64,000 nt of DNA from Methyloglobulus sp. (GTDB taxonomy: Bacteria > Pseudomonadota > Gammaproteobacteria > Methylococcales > Methylomonadaceae). The first letter of the stretch is position 1. Each line of letters opens with the position of its first letter. Location: the NCBI GenBank assembly GCA_013141505.1, contig JABFQX010000031.1:56548-120547 (forward strand), in the 5' to 3' direction. Positions 22,083 through 31,146 of the stretch are shown here, in pieces. The translations under genes and the position numbers were made by a program. A model generated the notes under the pieces. The model was not told where the DNA came from. It was given only the letters and a program-made list of their open reading frames with translations, and made no database searches.

Positions 22083-23399
22083 TTATTTGACGATAATCGG
22101 GATAACGGCATTTACCTGAACCCCCTTATTGAGGGTGCTTTGAATTGAGAGATTTCCGCCCAAGCTGTAGACTCTCTCTTTCATGCCAAGAATACCAAAA
22201 CCTTTGGTCAGTTTGTTGATATCGCAACCTTTGCCGTTATCCGTCACGGTTAACCGGATTTGATATTCAGGGGTTTCAACCATTGCTAGGGTGACCGAAC
22301 ATTCTTGCGCCTCAGCGTGGCGAAAAATATTGGTCAGACATTCCTGGACGACCCTGAAAATATGGATACTCAGTTTTTGGCCTAGCGTGTCAACTTCATC
22401 GTCGCAACGAAAACGAAATTTTATTTCCGGATTTTTGCTTGACCAATGGTTCAATAAATCTTCGATGGCCGCTTTCAGCCCTAACTCAGTCAGCACTAAG
22501 GGATGCAACCGATGCATGATGGAACGGACGATGTTGATCAATCCATCACAGCTTTTGGCAATAGAAGCCGAGATTTCTGCAATCTGCTCGTTTTTTTGGT
22601 TGGCTATAACCGCCATCATTTTAATCGCCGTCAATGATTGACCTAATTCATCGTGGAGTTCTTGTGCGAGTTGTTTGCGCTCGATTTCCAAAATTTCCAT
22701 AGAATGTTTCACTAATGCACGGTTTTCCTGCTGCATCTTATAAAGCTCCCCCGTCATATGATTAACGGCTTTGGCAATGCTGTTATATTCGGAGGTGCTA
22801 AATTCGGGCAATTGTTGCGGGTAGTTGCCTGTCTCGATTTGTTGTAAGGTCTCAACGATGGTCTTTATCGACACAATCGTTTTATGGATAGCAAAATAAA
22901 CTGATAAGAAAGTCAGCAGGCTAAGTAAAAGAATAATACAAAAAAAAGTAAGGCTTTCTTCCCAGACCTCCTGGATTTCATCAATTGGATTTGCCCGAAT
23001 TTGTAGAGAAAATTGTTCGCCTGATGATGTTGTAACCTGTTTTACTGTTGTCGCCTGTTTACTGCCAATCAGGTTTATAAACCATTGCGGTGGTGATTCA
23101 ACTGAGTCATGTGTCTTGTTGTTATTGCCGATACCAAAAATTTGCCCTGAAGGTGTCATAATCCCAATAGATAAATGACGGGTTTCTTTAAGCGAACTTA
23201 AACAATTCAGCCAAGTGGCACGATCAGGTATCGTCTGCGACAAACCGCAGATTATCAAATGTTCGGTAAGATTGACAGAGGAAGCGAGTTCTCTATCAAC
23301 CGAACCCCTGGCCTGCCAAATGGCAATAGCCCCGCCTAAAAACAGGATTAACAGCGAGGACAGCAAAATTTTAAGGTTAATCTGATAGCTTAAGCTCAT
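22083..23399 (-). CDS. NarX/UhpB-type sensor histidine kinase
   Basis: Two TM segments, HAMP-like region, ELAQELHDELGQSLTAIK (HisKA_3) and VTDNGKGCD ATPase motif. Confidence 0.88.
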   Translation of the reverse strand: MSLSYQINLKILLSSLLILFLGGAIAIWQARGSVDRELASSVNLTEHLIICGLSQTIPDRATWLNCLSSLKETRHLSIGIMTPSGQIFGIGNNNKTHDSVESPPQWFINLIGSKQATTVKQVTTSSGEQFSLQIRANPIDEIQEVWEESLTFFCIILLLSLLTFLSVYFAIHKTIVSIKTIVETLQQIETGNYPQQLPEFSTSEYNSIAKAVNHMTGELYKMQQENRALVKHSMEILEIERKQLAQELHDELGQSLTAIKMMAVIANQKNEQIAEISASIAKSCDGLINIVRSIMHRLHPLVLTELGLKAAIEDLLNHWSSKNPEIKFRFRCDDEVDTLGQKLSIHIFRVVQECLTNIFRHAEAQECSVTLAMVETPEYQIRLTVTDNGKGCDINKLTKGFGILGMKERVYSLGGNLSIQSTLNKGVQVNAVIPIIVK

Positions 23400-23439
23400 C
23401 TGTTACTCTTCAAATTGGAAACATTTATGTTATAGGGCA

Positions 23440-23569
23440 CCTCTAAAAATCCCCTCTCCCTCTGGAGGATGGCTAAGGTGAGGGTTGTAAATGCTTGATT
23501 TTAAATTCCTCGTCCCAACCTTCTCCCAGAGGGAGAAGGAGCTTTTTGACTTTTTAGAGATTCCCTATA
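23440..23569. repeat. Palindromic intergenic repeat with ends CTCTAAAAA...TTTTTAGAG and CCCTCTCCCTCTGG/CCAGAGGGAGAAGG arms
   Basis: Inverted arms read directly. Confidence 0.5.
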
Positions 23570-23628
23570 GCTAAACATGCCTCTCGATAGCGCCGTTATT
23601 GATTAAACGGGGTTATTAGTCTTTGTTA

Positions 23629-24309
23629 TTATTTTTCGAGCATAGCGAATGAGTTGCGATCCAAGGTCTCTAAAATACCTTCGCGAGTAGCGACCAATGC
23701 CAACTCAGCCAAGGTTTTTATCCCCAGCTTTTCTTTGATTACCGTTGTATGGTTGCAGACGGTTTTATAGCTCAAACAGAGTTTTTCCGCCGCGCCACGG
23801 GTTGTCATGCCGTTTGCCAGCAAACAGAAAACATCGAATTCTCGGGGTGAAAGCTCTTCAATTTGATTGGCGATACCGCGTTCTGACAGCACATTGACCG
23901 CAAGTTGCTGTGCCAAAGAAGGTTCAACAAACGTATTGCCCGAAGCAACTTGATAAACGGCGGTCAGTAAAATCTCGGGTGAGTTGTTTTTCGTGATATA
24001 GCCTTTGGCACCGGCTTTGATGGCACGGCTTACATAAACCAGTTCGTTATGGATGCTTGAAACCAGAATATTGCAATGGGGATCCCGGCTTATCAAGCGG
24101 CGTATACTTTCAAACCCGCCCAATCCAGGCATGGACAAATCCATAATGACAATATTCGGCTGGTGTTGGCTGTAGAGTTGACAAGCGCTTTCACCTCTTT
24201 CGGCTTCATAGATCATTCCTACATGACCAGATAACGACAAATAAGCCTTGTAGCCCGCTCTGACGACAGCATGGTCATCCACCAATAACACATCGATTTT
24301 TGTGGTCAT
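23629..24309 (-). CDS. NarL/FixJ-family response regulator
   Basis: VLLVDDHAVVRAGYKAYLS, MDLSMPGLGG, LSPREFDVFCLLANGMTTRGAAEKLCLSYKTVCNH HTH. Confidence 0.92.
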   Translation of the reverse strand: MTTKIDVLLVDDHAVVRAGYKAYLSLSGHVGMIYEAERGESACQLYSQHQPNIVIMDLSMPGLGGFESIRRLISRDPHCNILVSSIHNELVYVSRAIKAGAKGYITKNNSPEILLTAVYQVASGNTFVEPSLAQQLAVNVLSERGIANQIEELSPREFDVFCLLANGMTTRGAAEKLCLSYKTVCNHTTVIKEKLGIKTLAELALVATREGILETLDRNSFAMLEK

Positions 24310-24713
24310 TTGAGAAACCTGAATTACAAGACGGATATAATGCCTTTATAGGTAGGCTTTAGTCATGGGATTTTTTCCTGAACTTAAAATTATTTTGGAC
24401 AAGGAAGTAGGCTTGCCCTTGTGCCCTTTGGGTACGAACGGTTTCAAACATGACAAGGCCGAATCAATAAGTGGGCGTAATGTTTGGTTAACGAGCCTCA
24501 ATAGCATACGCCATTTATAACCTAAAGGTCACAAGTGCTGTACGGGTAGCTGAGGTTTTTTATCAGTTTTTTCAAACAATAGCGCATTTTATGATGTGTC
24601 GCCTTTCCAGCGCCTTGATAGATGGTAAAATGTAGCTATTATAGAGACCCGGAACCTGATGTTTATCCCAGATATGATCAACGGGGTGAGATTAAATTTT
24701 TTATCACTAAATC

Positions 24714-25811
24714 ATGATTAGCTCATTTACTAAATCGACTAAAGCCAAAACCGTGAAAATTTATACGCCTATTGTTTTCGCTGCGGCTCTTTTGTTGCAC
24801 GGTGTTTATGCCAGTGCGACAACCTATCAAATGCCTGAAAATAAGGGCGATACGGTACTTGAAGAGTTTTCAACCGGTGAGTCTACGACCCGTATCGAAC
24901 ATGATGAAACCTTGTTGGATGTAGCTTACCGTTACACCCTGGGACAAAATGAAATTGTTCGGCTGAATCCTAAAGTGGATCGGTGGTTGGTCAAAAAGGG
25001 CCAGGTCGTCAGGCTACCCAATCGCCGTATCTTGCCTGACACGCCGCATAGTGGGCTTACCCTGAATATTGCTGAATTCCGCATGTATTATTATCCGCCT
25101 GGGCAACCGGGCGAAGTGCTGTCATTCGCGCATGGAATTGGTCGGCAGGATTGGAAAACCCCAATGGGCAAAACCAGTGTGGTGCGAAAAATTAAAGATC
25201 CTGCCTGGCATCCACCCGAATCAATTAGGAAGGAACATGCAGAAAATGGCGATCCTCTGCCAGAAGTAGTGCCGCCAGGCCCCCATAATCCTTTGGGCAC
25301 GCGTGCACTGTACCTGAACCTTCCCGGCGAATATCGGATTCATGGCACCGATATCGACAAAGTGTTTGGCATCGGTATGCAAATTACCCATGGCTGTGTG
25401 CGGATGTACCCGGAAGATGTCGAAGCCTTATATGACGTTGTTCCGGTCGGGACACCGGTTTATATGGTCAAGCAACCCATCAAGGTCGGTTGGCTGAATA
25501 ACTTGCTTTATGTGGAAGCGCATCCTGACCTCGAAGGTGAGGAGATGAGCAAAGAAGATCGTTATGCAGTCGCCTTAAAATTAATACAAAAAGCTATTGG
25601 CGAAGATGAACCTGAAATCGACCAGAAGGCCCTTAATAAAGCATTGCAAGATCTGGATGGTGAACCGGTTGCCGTTTATGAGCGCGTACCTGTAGAAGAT
25701 CCTCAACAACAAGTGCCTTTAGAAGAACCGACCCAAGGCGCAAACCCTGCTCCGTCTGTTCCTGCCGGAAAAAGTAAAGGTTCGCCGGGTGGTTATTATC
25801 GGGGTACATGA
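24714..25811 (+). CDS. L,D-transpeptidase (YkuD) with LysM-like region, ErfK/YbiS type
   Basis: DETLLDVAYRYTLGQNEIVRLNP, YRIHGTD..., GMQITHGCVRMYPED. Confidence 0.92.
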   Translation: MISSFTKSTKAKTVKIYTPIVFAAALLLHGVYASATTYQMPENKGDTVLEEFSTGESTTRIEHDETLLDVAYRYTLGQNEIVRLNPKVDRWLVKKGQVVRLPNRRILPDTPHSGLTLNIAEFRMYYYPPGQPGEVLSFAHGIGRQDWKTPMGKTSVVRKIKDPAWHPPESIRKEHAENGDPLPEVVPPGPHNPLGTRALYLNLPGEYRIHGTDIDKVFGIGMQITHGCVRMYPEDVEALYDVVPVGTPVYMVKQPIKVGWLNNLLYVEAHPDLEGEEMSKEDRYAVALKLIQKAIGEDEPEIDQKALNKALQDLDGEPVAVYERVPVEDPQQQVPLEEPTQGANPAPSVPAGKSKGSPGGYYRGT

Positions 25812-25817
25812 GAGCAT

Positions 25818-25944
25818 TTATTGATTCGGCCTTTAAGTGTCTGAAATAGCGGCGATACCCTTCCATTTCGCTCGTGGTACGTTACCGTGGCGTACCTTGA
25901 GCGAAGTCGAAGGGAAATTAACCTCATAAGGCCGAATCTATAAA
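25818..25944. repeat. MITE-like element: TTATTGATTCGGCCTTTAAG ... CATAAGGCCGAATCTATAAA
   Basis: Near-perfect TIRs plus internal CCCTTC.../...GAAGGG palindrome. Confidence 0.7.
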
Positions 25945-26194
25945 TAAAAGGTCATTAGTGTGGGAAAGGATTTAGTTGCTTTTGTAGCCACTAAATCCTT
26001 TCCTAATCCCCGCAAGTACATCAAACAATTGCAGTGACGGTTAGTTGAAACATAAACGACACCGCAAACCGCGCTAAACCCCGAAAAATCGAATGCAAGA
26101 GTTGCCTCGTTAAAGGTGGCGGCAAAATAAATCAAAAAAAAGCTGCTTTTCTTCGAGCCAACACTCAATTTTTTTCGACTGAGAGATGTGTTAG

Positions 26195-26334
26195 AAAAAA
26201 AGTGGGGCATATGACCCAGTTTTTTGAAAAAGTGGGTCATATGCCCCAGTTTTTTCTACAGGGCACGGCTCATACGGCTTCCAGAGCAACCTACTTTTAT
26301 AAAAAGTGGGGCATATCACGCACTTTTTATAAAA
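26195..26334. repeat. Cluster of three imperfect palindromes, AAAAAGTGGGKCATATSMCSCASTTTTT
   Basis: Copies at about 26195-26225, 26227-26255 and 26296-26334. Confidence 0.6.
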
Positions 26335-26536
26335 AGCCAAAAATAGTGGCTTTTGTAAGCCATTTTTTCAGCCTTTCCATCCGCATTTTGGCTTTTTAAT
26401 AAAAGCATCAATCACTGTTTTCGCTTAACGGATATTCTTTATAAATTATTATTTAATAAGGTAATATTTATTATAAATAAAAATAAATCATGATTATTTT
26501 GATTGTGTGACGGCACTCACAAAACATAAAAATACA

Positions 26537-26552
26537 TGGCACGGATAGTGCT
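26537..26552 (+). promoter_or_regulatory. Putative sigma-54 (-24/-12) promoter TGGCACGGATAGTGCT
   Basis: Matches TGGCACGNNNNTTGCW with one mismatch and correct GG/GC spacing; ~80 bp upstream of ATG 26634. Confidence 0.65.
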
Positions 26553-26633
26553 TATATATTGCGTAGCACGTATATTCGCTGCACCTAAGATGTGATTACC
26601 TTAAACAACCCTGTCCTGAGGAGGACTTTAAAA

Positions 26634-27587
26634 ATGACAAAAACAAAACTAACACTTTGCACACTTGCTACGTTGTTTGTAGCCGGCCAAGCCTTCGCCC
26701 ACACAGGCGTTCGCGATTCCGTAACTGTAAGTAATGCGGCTGGTGCCAAAGCTGCCGCCAGCTACAACGGTTTTACCATTACCCACGGTTGCGGCGGCGA
26801 CACCGGCGACGCTTACCCTGTACTGGGTCAAGGCGCGGTATTCCCAACAGGCGATAGAGTGGTTTGGCGCGAATCAAACGGCACTGTCATTACTCGTGGC
26901 GGCGGCGCTGGCATTTTTGACACTATCACATACGACCACACGGGCGCTGCAATGCCCGATACTGGCTTGAACTTGGCTGTCACCGGTTATGCGGGTTTCT
27001 CATCCGCTTTCGCCACAACCCAAGAAATCGTCGATCCTAATGCATTACAACCCAACATTATTGAAGGGCTGTTCTGGAAGGACGGCGCAATGGAGCCAAA
27101 ACTGAACACCATTACGCCATTTAAGGTGACTGTCCCTAAGATTGTTGACCCGACCGTCAAACAAGTTAACGTGCGTATCGCCGTGGTTAACTTCTGCGAT
27201 TTGGAAAAAAATGCCAAGAATGACATCAAAGGCCCTTATAAACAACCTAAAGATGCCTTTGGTCGTAAAATCCCAATTTTGGCCACCCTAGATGCACCTG
27301 ATCAAATCAACGTGGCTGGCGCGCCAGTTTATGTGAGTTTGCAAGCGGGCAACGGCGACAACAACCGTGCCGACTGGTGGTTTACCGCGCTTGATGGCGG
27401 CAGTGCCCTATGGAATGATCCAGAAATGTTGCAACCCACTTACTGGACTACTATGACGGTTGTCAATGCTTCAGCCAATGCTGGTGCAACCAGAGTTGTT
27501 TCTGTTGAACCTACTGGACCTGCGGTTGACGCTATCTTGACCGGGCCTAACACCCGTCCGTTCACTGACGGCAACAGCAACCTTTAA
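26634..27587 (+). CDS. Exported protein, possibly distantly DUF1775/YcnI-like, mature N-terminus His
   Basis: SD gaggagga upstream of ATG 26634; signal peptide ...VAGQAFA|HTGVRD; THGCGG motif. Confidence 0.6.
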   Translation: MTKTKLTLCTLATLFVAGQAFAHTGVRDSVTVSNAAGAKAAASYNGFTITHGCGGDTGDAYPVLGQGAVFPTGDRVVWRESNGTVITRGGGAGIFDTITYDHTGAAMPDTGLNLAVTGYAGFSSAFATTQEIVDPNALQPNIIEGLFWKDGAMEPKLNTITPFKVTVPKIVDPTVKQVNVRIAVVNFCDLEKNAKNDIKGPYKQPKDAFGRKIPILATLDAPDQINVAGAPVYVSLQAGNGDNNRADWWFTALDGGSALWNDPEMLQPTYWTTMTVVNASANAGATRVVSVEPTGPAVDAILTGPNTRPFTDGNSNL

Positions 27588-27856
27588 TTGGGCGCATCTT
27601 TTCAGGTATTGCCATTCTGATGATATCTGAGTAATCTACAAGGACGTGTTCGCTCCAGGCTGTTGCCGCGCAATGCGGGGTGGCCTGGAGCTTTTGTGTT
27701 TTGGCACCAAGGCCGGTGCCATTGCTAGGTTGCATTGCTGATTTGTAGCTGGCTTTGCAACCGTTCCAACCGGATGGCATCCATGAATGCCTTCCACGCT
27801 GGTGGCTTGTGGATCAAGCCCAGGCATATAGCTGTTAATTTAATGAGGAAAAAATT

Positions 27857-28306
27857 ATGAAAACAATTACAACAATAATGGCAGCCAGTTTGCTGCTGGC
27901 GGCAGGTTTTTCAAGCGTGGCATCCGCCCACACGTATGCGGGAACACTGAAAGCGCCAACTGCGGCAATTCCAGGGCCGACTGATAAGTTTTATATTGTG
28001 TGTGCGGCGGGATCGGCTACTTTGGAATATTCAATTTCGCGTACTGCACCTGCTGCCGGAACACTCAAACTTCAAATAAAAGAGACCAATCACGCTGCGA
28101 GTGTAACTAATGGGACAAAGGGAACATTGAGTCCAGTGATCACTTTCCCGGCAACAGCGGGCGCTTACAGTTTTAGTGTCAGTAAAAGTCCCGTTACTGC
28201 AGCGGGTACGGCTTCTTACAGCGCACAAATACACTGTATAGATGCCAATGGCGTCCATCAGGATAGTGACCAATCCCAATCAGTGACCTATACCCAAAAC
28301 CAATAA
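27857..28306 (+). CDS. Exported small protein, mature N-terminus His (family A, copy a)
   Basis: Signal peptide ...FSSVASA|HTYAGTLKAP; two Cys (YIVC...IHC). Confidence 0.75.
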   Translation: MKTITTIMAASLLLAAGFSSVASAHTYAGTLKAPTAAIPGPTDKFYIVCAAGSATLEYSISRTAPAAGTLKLQIKETNHAASVTNGTKGTLSPVITFPATAGAYSFSVSKSPVTAAGTASYSAQIHCIDANGVHQDSDQSQSVTYTQNQ

Positions 28307-28328
28307 TCGCTTGATTTAGTTGGGTAGG

Positions 28329-28352
28329 GTGGGCAGCAAAATTGCTGCCCAC
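28329..28352 (+). terminator. Hairpin GTGGGCAGCAaaatTGCTGCCCAC followed by TTTT
   Basis: Read directly. Confidence 0.6.
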
Positions 28353-28387
28353 TTTTATTCCCTTCGGTAAACAGTCAGCATATTTCA

Positions 28388-29029
28388 ATGGCAAGCATTT
28401 TGAACGTTCAAGATCACCGCAAGCAATCGGTGCTTACCTTAATCGCCGTATCAACCGTTACTTCGCTATTAACGGCATTGCTCTTATTGGCCTATGTTTT
28501 ACCAGCCTACTACGGTATTGATCCTGTAGGTTGGGGGGCAAAATTAGGCATTATTGGTAGAGCCACGCCGCTCGGGACGGTGGTTGTTACCCATACTGCC
28601 CCTTCGCCCTCGCAACCAGCGGCGCAAATAGCAAACCCTGTTAATACCGCGGCATCGGCGGCGGTGCCACAAATAGATGATCCTTTGGCCGTACGCCAAG
28701 ATACAGTTGAGTTAACCATTCCCGCGAGACAAAGCCTTGATTACCGGCTGGCAATGGAGCGCGATTACGACCTGGATTACCACTGGGCGGCAAAGGGCGG
28801 AAAACTGACTACCGAATTGCGCGGGGAATCGGACGATGGCAATGTGCCCAGTAAAACCTTTGCCGCGCTAAAAAATAGTGATACTGGGAAGGGCTTTTTT
28901 ATCATCCCTTTCAATGGCAAATTTGGCTGGCATTGGCAAAATAAAACCGACCAAACGGTAACCCTGCGTTTACATACCAAAGGGCATTATCAAATTGTCG
29001 GGCAAATCAATACTGAAAAGCCAAAGTAG
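28388..29029 (+). CDS. Single-TM membrane-anchored protein with C-terminal periplasmic domain ('transmembrane anchor protein' type)
   Basis: N-terminal TM; Pro/Ala linker; VELTIPARQSLDYRLAMERDYDLDYHW...GWHWQNKTDQTVTLRLHTKGHY. Confidence 0.65.
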   Translation: MASILNVQDHRKQSVLTLIAVSTVTSLLTALLLLAYVLPAYYGIDPVGWGAKLGIIGRATPLGTVVVTHTAPSPSQPAAQIANPVNTAASAAVPQIDDPLAVRQDTVELTIPARQSLDYRLAMERDYDLDYHWAAKGGKLTTELRGESDDGNVPSKTFAALKNSDTGKGFFIIPFNGKFGWHWQNKTDQTVTLRLHTKGHYQIVGQINTEKPK

Positions 29030-29081
29030 CCATTAGGGGATGTTTTTTATTATTCACGACCAAAATAATGAGGATTTAAAA

Positions 29082-29534
29082 ATGAATGTTTTAAGATTGA
29101 CAACGCTAGTGGGTTTATTGGCAATGATGGGGTTTTCAAGCGTGGCATCCGCCCACACGTATGGGGGAACACTGAAAGCGCCTAAGGCGGCAATGCCGGG
29201 GCCGACCGATAAGTTTTACATTGTGTGTGCACCGGGTACGGCCTCTTTGGAATATTATATTTCGCGTACTGCACCTGCTGCCGGAACACTCAAACTTCAA
29301 ATAAAAGAGACCAATCACGCTGCGAGTGTAACTACTAATGGGACAAAGGGAACATTGAGTCCAGTAATCACTTTCCCGGCAACAGCGGGCGCTCACAGTT
29401 TTAGCGTCAGTAAAAGTCCTGTTACCGCAGCGGGTACGGCTTATTACACCGCATACATAACCTGTTATGATGCCTATGGCGTCCATCAGGATAGTGACCA
29501 ATCCCAATCAGTGACCTATACCCAAAACCAATAA
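29082..29534 (+). CDS. Exported small protein, mature N-terminus His (family A, copy b)
   Basis: Signal peptide ...FSSVASA|HTYGGTLKAP; close duplicate of 27857..28306. Confidence 0.75.
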   Translation: MNVLRLTTLVGLLAMMGFSSVASAHTYGGTLKAPKAAMPGPTDKFYIVCAPGTASLEYYISRTAPAAGTLKLQIKETNHAASVTTNGTKGTLSPVITFPATAGAHSFSVSKSPVTAAGTAYYTAYITCYDAYGVHQDSDQSQSVTYTQNQ

Positions 29535-29593
29535 TCGCTTGATTTAGTTGGGTAGGGTGGGCAACGCTTTTTTTGCCCACCTTTATTGTTTGT

Positions 29594-29620
29594 GCCAGAC
29601 TGGGGTATGTTGCCCGTCTG
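29594..29620. other. Locus-specific hairpin 1: gccagactggggtatgttgcccgtctg
   Basis: Related to hairpins at 30669, 35922, 42897 and 46770. Confidence 0.55.
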
Positions 29621-29683
29621 TAAGGTTTCACGTTGGTGAGGGTCAATTTTGCGGTTTATGGATTGTAAAAAAATGTGAGGAAC

Positions 29684-29840
29684 GGGGTTTAAACCCAATG
29701 CCGATAAGTTAAGGCTTAAATGGTGATAGTGTCATTCCGAAGAAGCAACGCGACTGAGGAATCTTTTGCGCTTGAGATTTCTCCCGCTGGTCGAAATGAC
29801 AACAACCATCATTAACTTAACGGCATTGGGTTTAAACCCC
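29684..29840. mobile_element. 157-bp element bounded by a perfect 20-bp inverted repeat GGGGTTTAAACCCAATGCCG / CGGCATTGGGTTTAAACCCC
   Basis: Inverted repeat read directly; no ORF typical of a transposase inside. Confidence 0.65.
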
Positions 29841-29924
29841 TTCCCGCGTAAAAGGAAAAATCGGTTTTTATATAGCAAAATGCAATGTATATTATATATG
29901 TCATAAATATATAAGGAGCTAATT

Positions 29925-30161
29925 ATGCAACGCACACAAATATACCTTACCGACGAAGAGCAAGCCGCTATCAAGAACATCAGTATACGTAGCGGCACTA
30001 GCCAAAGTGCGTTGATACGTAAGGCAATTGACCAATTTATTGCCTTAAACACAACAGGCGACAAGGCCAATAAACGCCTTGGTGCTTTTGGCCTTTGGCA
30101 AGACCACGAAAACCTGCCCGATTTGGCTGAAATACGTGCAGAAGAACGTTTCACCGAATGA
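29925..30161 (+). CDS. RHH/CopG-type antitoxin (VapB-like)
   Basis: MQRTQIYLTDEEQAAIKNISIRSGTSQSALIRKAIDQFI; overlaps downstream PIN gene. Confidence 0.85.
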   Translation: MQRTQIYLTDEEQAAIKNISIRSGTSQSALIRKAIDQFIALNTTGDKANKRLGAFGLWQDHENLPDLAEIRAEERFTE

Positions 30162-30538
30162 GTGGCTTACTGATTGATACCGACGTGCTGATTGATTTTT
30201 TACGCGGCTTGGCACCGGCCAAAGAATTTATTGCCTGCTTGCCGGAGCAAGCCTACATCTCGGCAATTACCATTGCCGAACTGCATGTCGGGGTAAGGAA
30301 CGGTAAAGAACGCGCTGCGTTGACTGAGTTTTTAGATACGCTGGAAGCCATTGCTTTAGATGCCGAATTGGCGGCAGAAGGCGGTTTGCTGAGACGGGAT
30401 TATGGCAAAAGCCACGGCGTTGGTTTGAACGATGCCTTGATAGCCGCGACCGCAATCAAAAAGCGTTTGCAATTGGTGACGTTAAATGAAAAGCATTATC
30501 CGATGGTGAAAAACCTGTTGATGCCTTATTTGAAGTAG
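30158..30538 (+). CDS. vapC: PIN-domain toxin VapC
   Basis: LLIDTDVLIDFLRG, ISAITIAELHVG, GLNDALIAATA. Confidence 0.9.
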   Translation: MSGLLIDTDVLIDFLRGLAPAKEFIACLPEQAYISAITIAELHVGVRNGKERAALTEFLDTLEAIALDAELAAEGGLLRRDYGKSHGVGLNDALIAATAIKKRLQLVTLNEKHYPMVKNLLMPYLK

Positions 30539-30668
30539 CGATTCTGCAAGGTTTCACATTGGTGAAGTCCAGTCTTGCTGTTCATGGTTTGTAAAAAACG
30601 TGAGGAACAGGGTTCAAGCCCTGCCCCGCGTGAGTAAAACGCACAAACCGGCGCAAATAATAACTTGA

Positions 30669-30695
30669 GCCGGACGGGTTATGTTAACCCGTCCG
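30669..30695. other. Locus-specific hairpin 2: gccggacgggttatgttaacccgtccg
   Basis: Perfect stem CGGACGGGT/ACCCGTCCG. Confidence 0.6.
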
Positions 30696-30921
30696 CAACG
30701 TTTTCGTCGGCTGAACATTTTCCGTTGGTTGAGCGGAGTCGAAACCAACAATTCGCTTCGGCTCCGCTCAGCCAACGGTTCTTGTAACCTGAAGGTCATA
30801 AATGTCTTTTGGCATAACCTAACGTTATTGGAATGAAAAATACGTCGTGCATAACCCGTTTTGCAAAGACATAAAATAATAAGGCTTAGGATATGGCTAT
30901 TGAAAACAATGAGGAGTACCT

Positions 30922-31146
30922 ATGAAACTGATTAAAATAACAACAACAGGGTTGTGGCTATTGTTTGCCCTAATGCTCACCGCCTGCGCCCCAGTACAAC
31001 CCTGGGAACGCGGCAACCTTGCCAAGCCGCAAATGGCACTTGACCCATATCCGCTGCAAAGTGCGCTCAGGGCGCATAACTATGGCAGCCGCGAGGCGGC
31101 GGCAGGCGGCAATGCCGCGCAAGGGGGCGGTTGTGGTTGTTATTAA
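30922..31146 (+). CDS. DUF4266-type mini-lipoprotein, copy 1
   Basis: Lipobox LTAC; APVQPWERGNLAKPQMALDPYPLQSALRAHNYGSREAAAGGNAAQGGGCGCY*. Confidence 0.88.
   Translation: MKLIKITTTGLWLLFALMLTACAPVQPWERGNLAKPQMALDPYPLQSALRAHNYGSREAAAGGNAAQGGGCGCY

Noticed and set aside
26195-26334. Short repeats resembling a CRISPR array
   Set aside because: Only three degenerate palindromes, no uniform spacers, no cas genes nearby.
26202-26399. ORF MGHMTQFFEKVGHMPQFF... as a coding gene
   Set aside because: The repetitive peptide is explained by translating the DNA palindromes; no SD or homology signal.
26634-27587. Assigning the 26634 product as the copper-repressible CorA/MopE of methanotrophs
   Set aside because: I cannot verify sequence similarity without a search; only the N-terminal His and a loose DUF1775-like THGC pattern are visible.
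30922-31146. DUF4266 tail (CGCY) as a methanobactin-like RiPP precursor
   Set aside because: It has a lipoprotein signal rather than a leader peptide, and no MbnB/MbnC (DUF692) genes are visible; kept only as a modification hypothesis.
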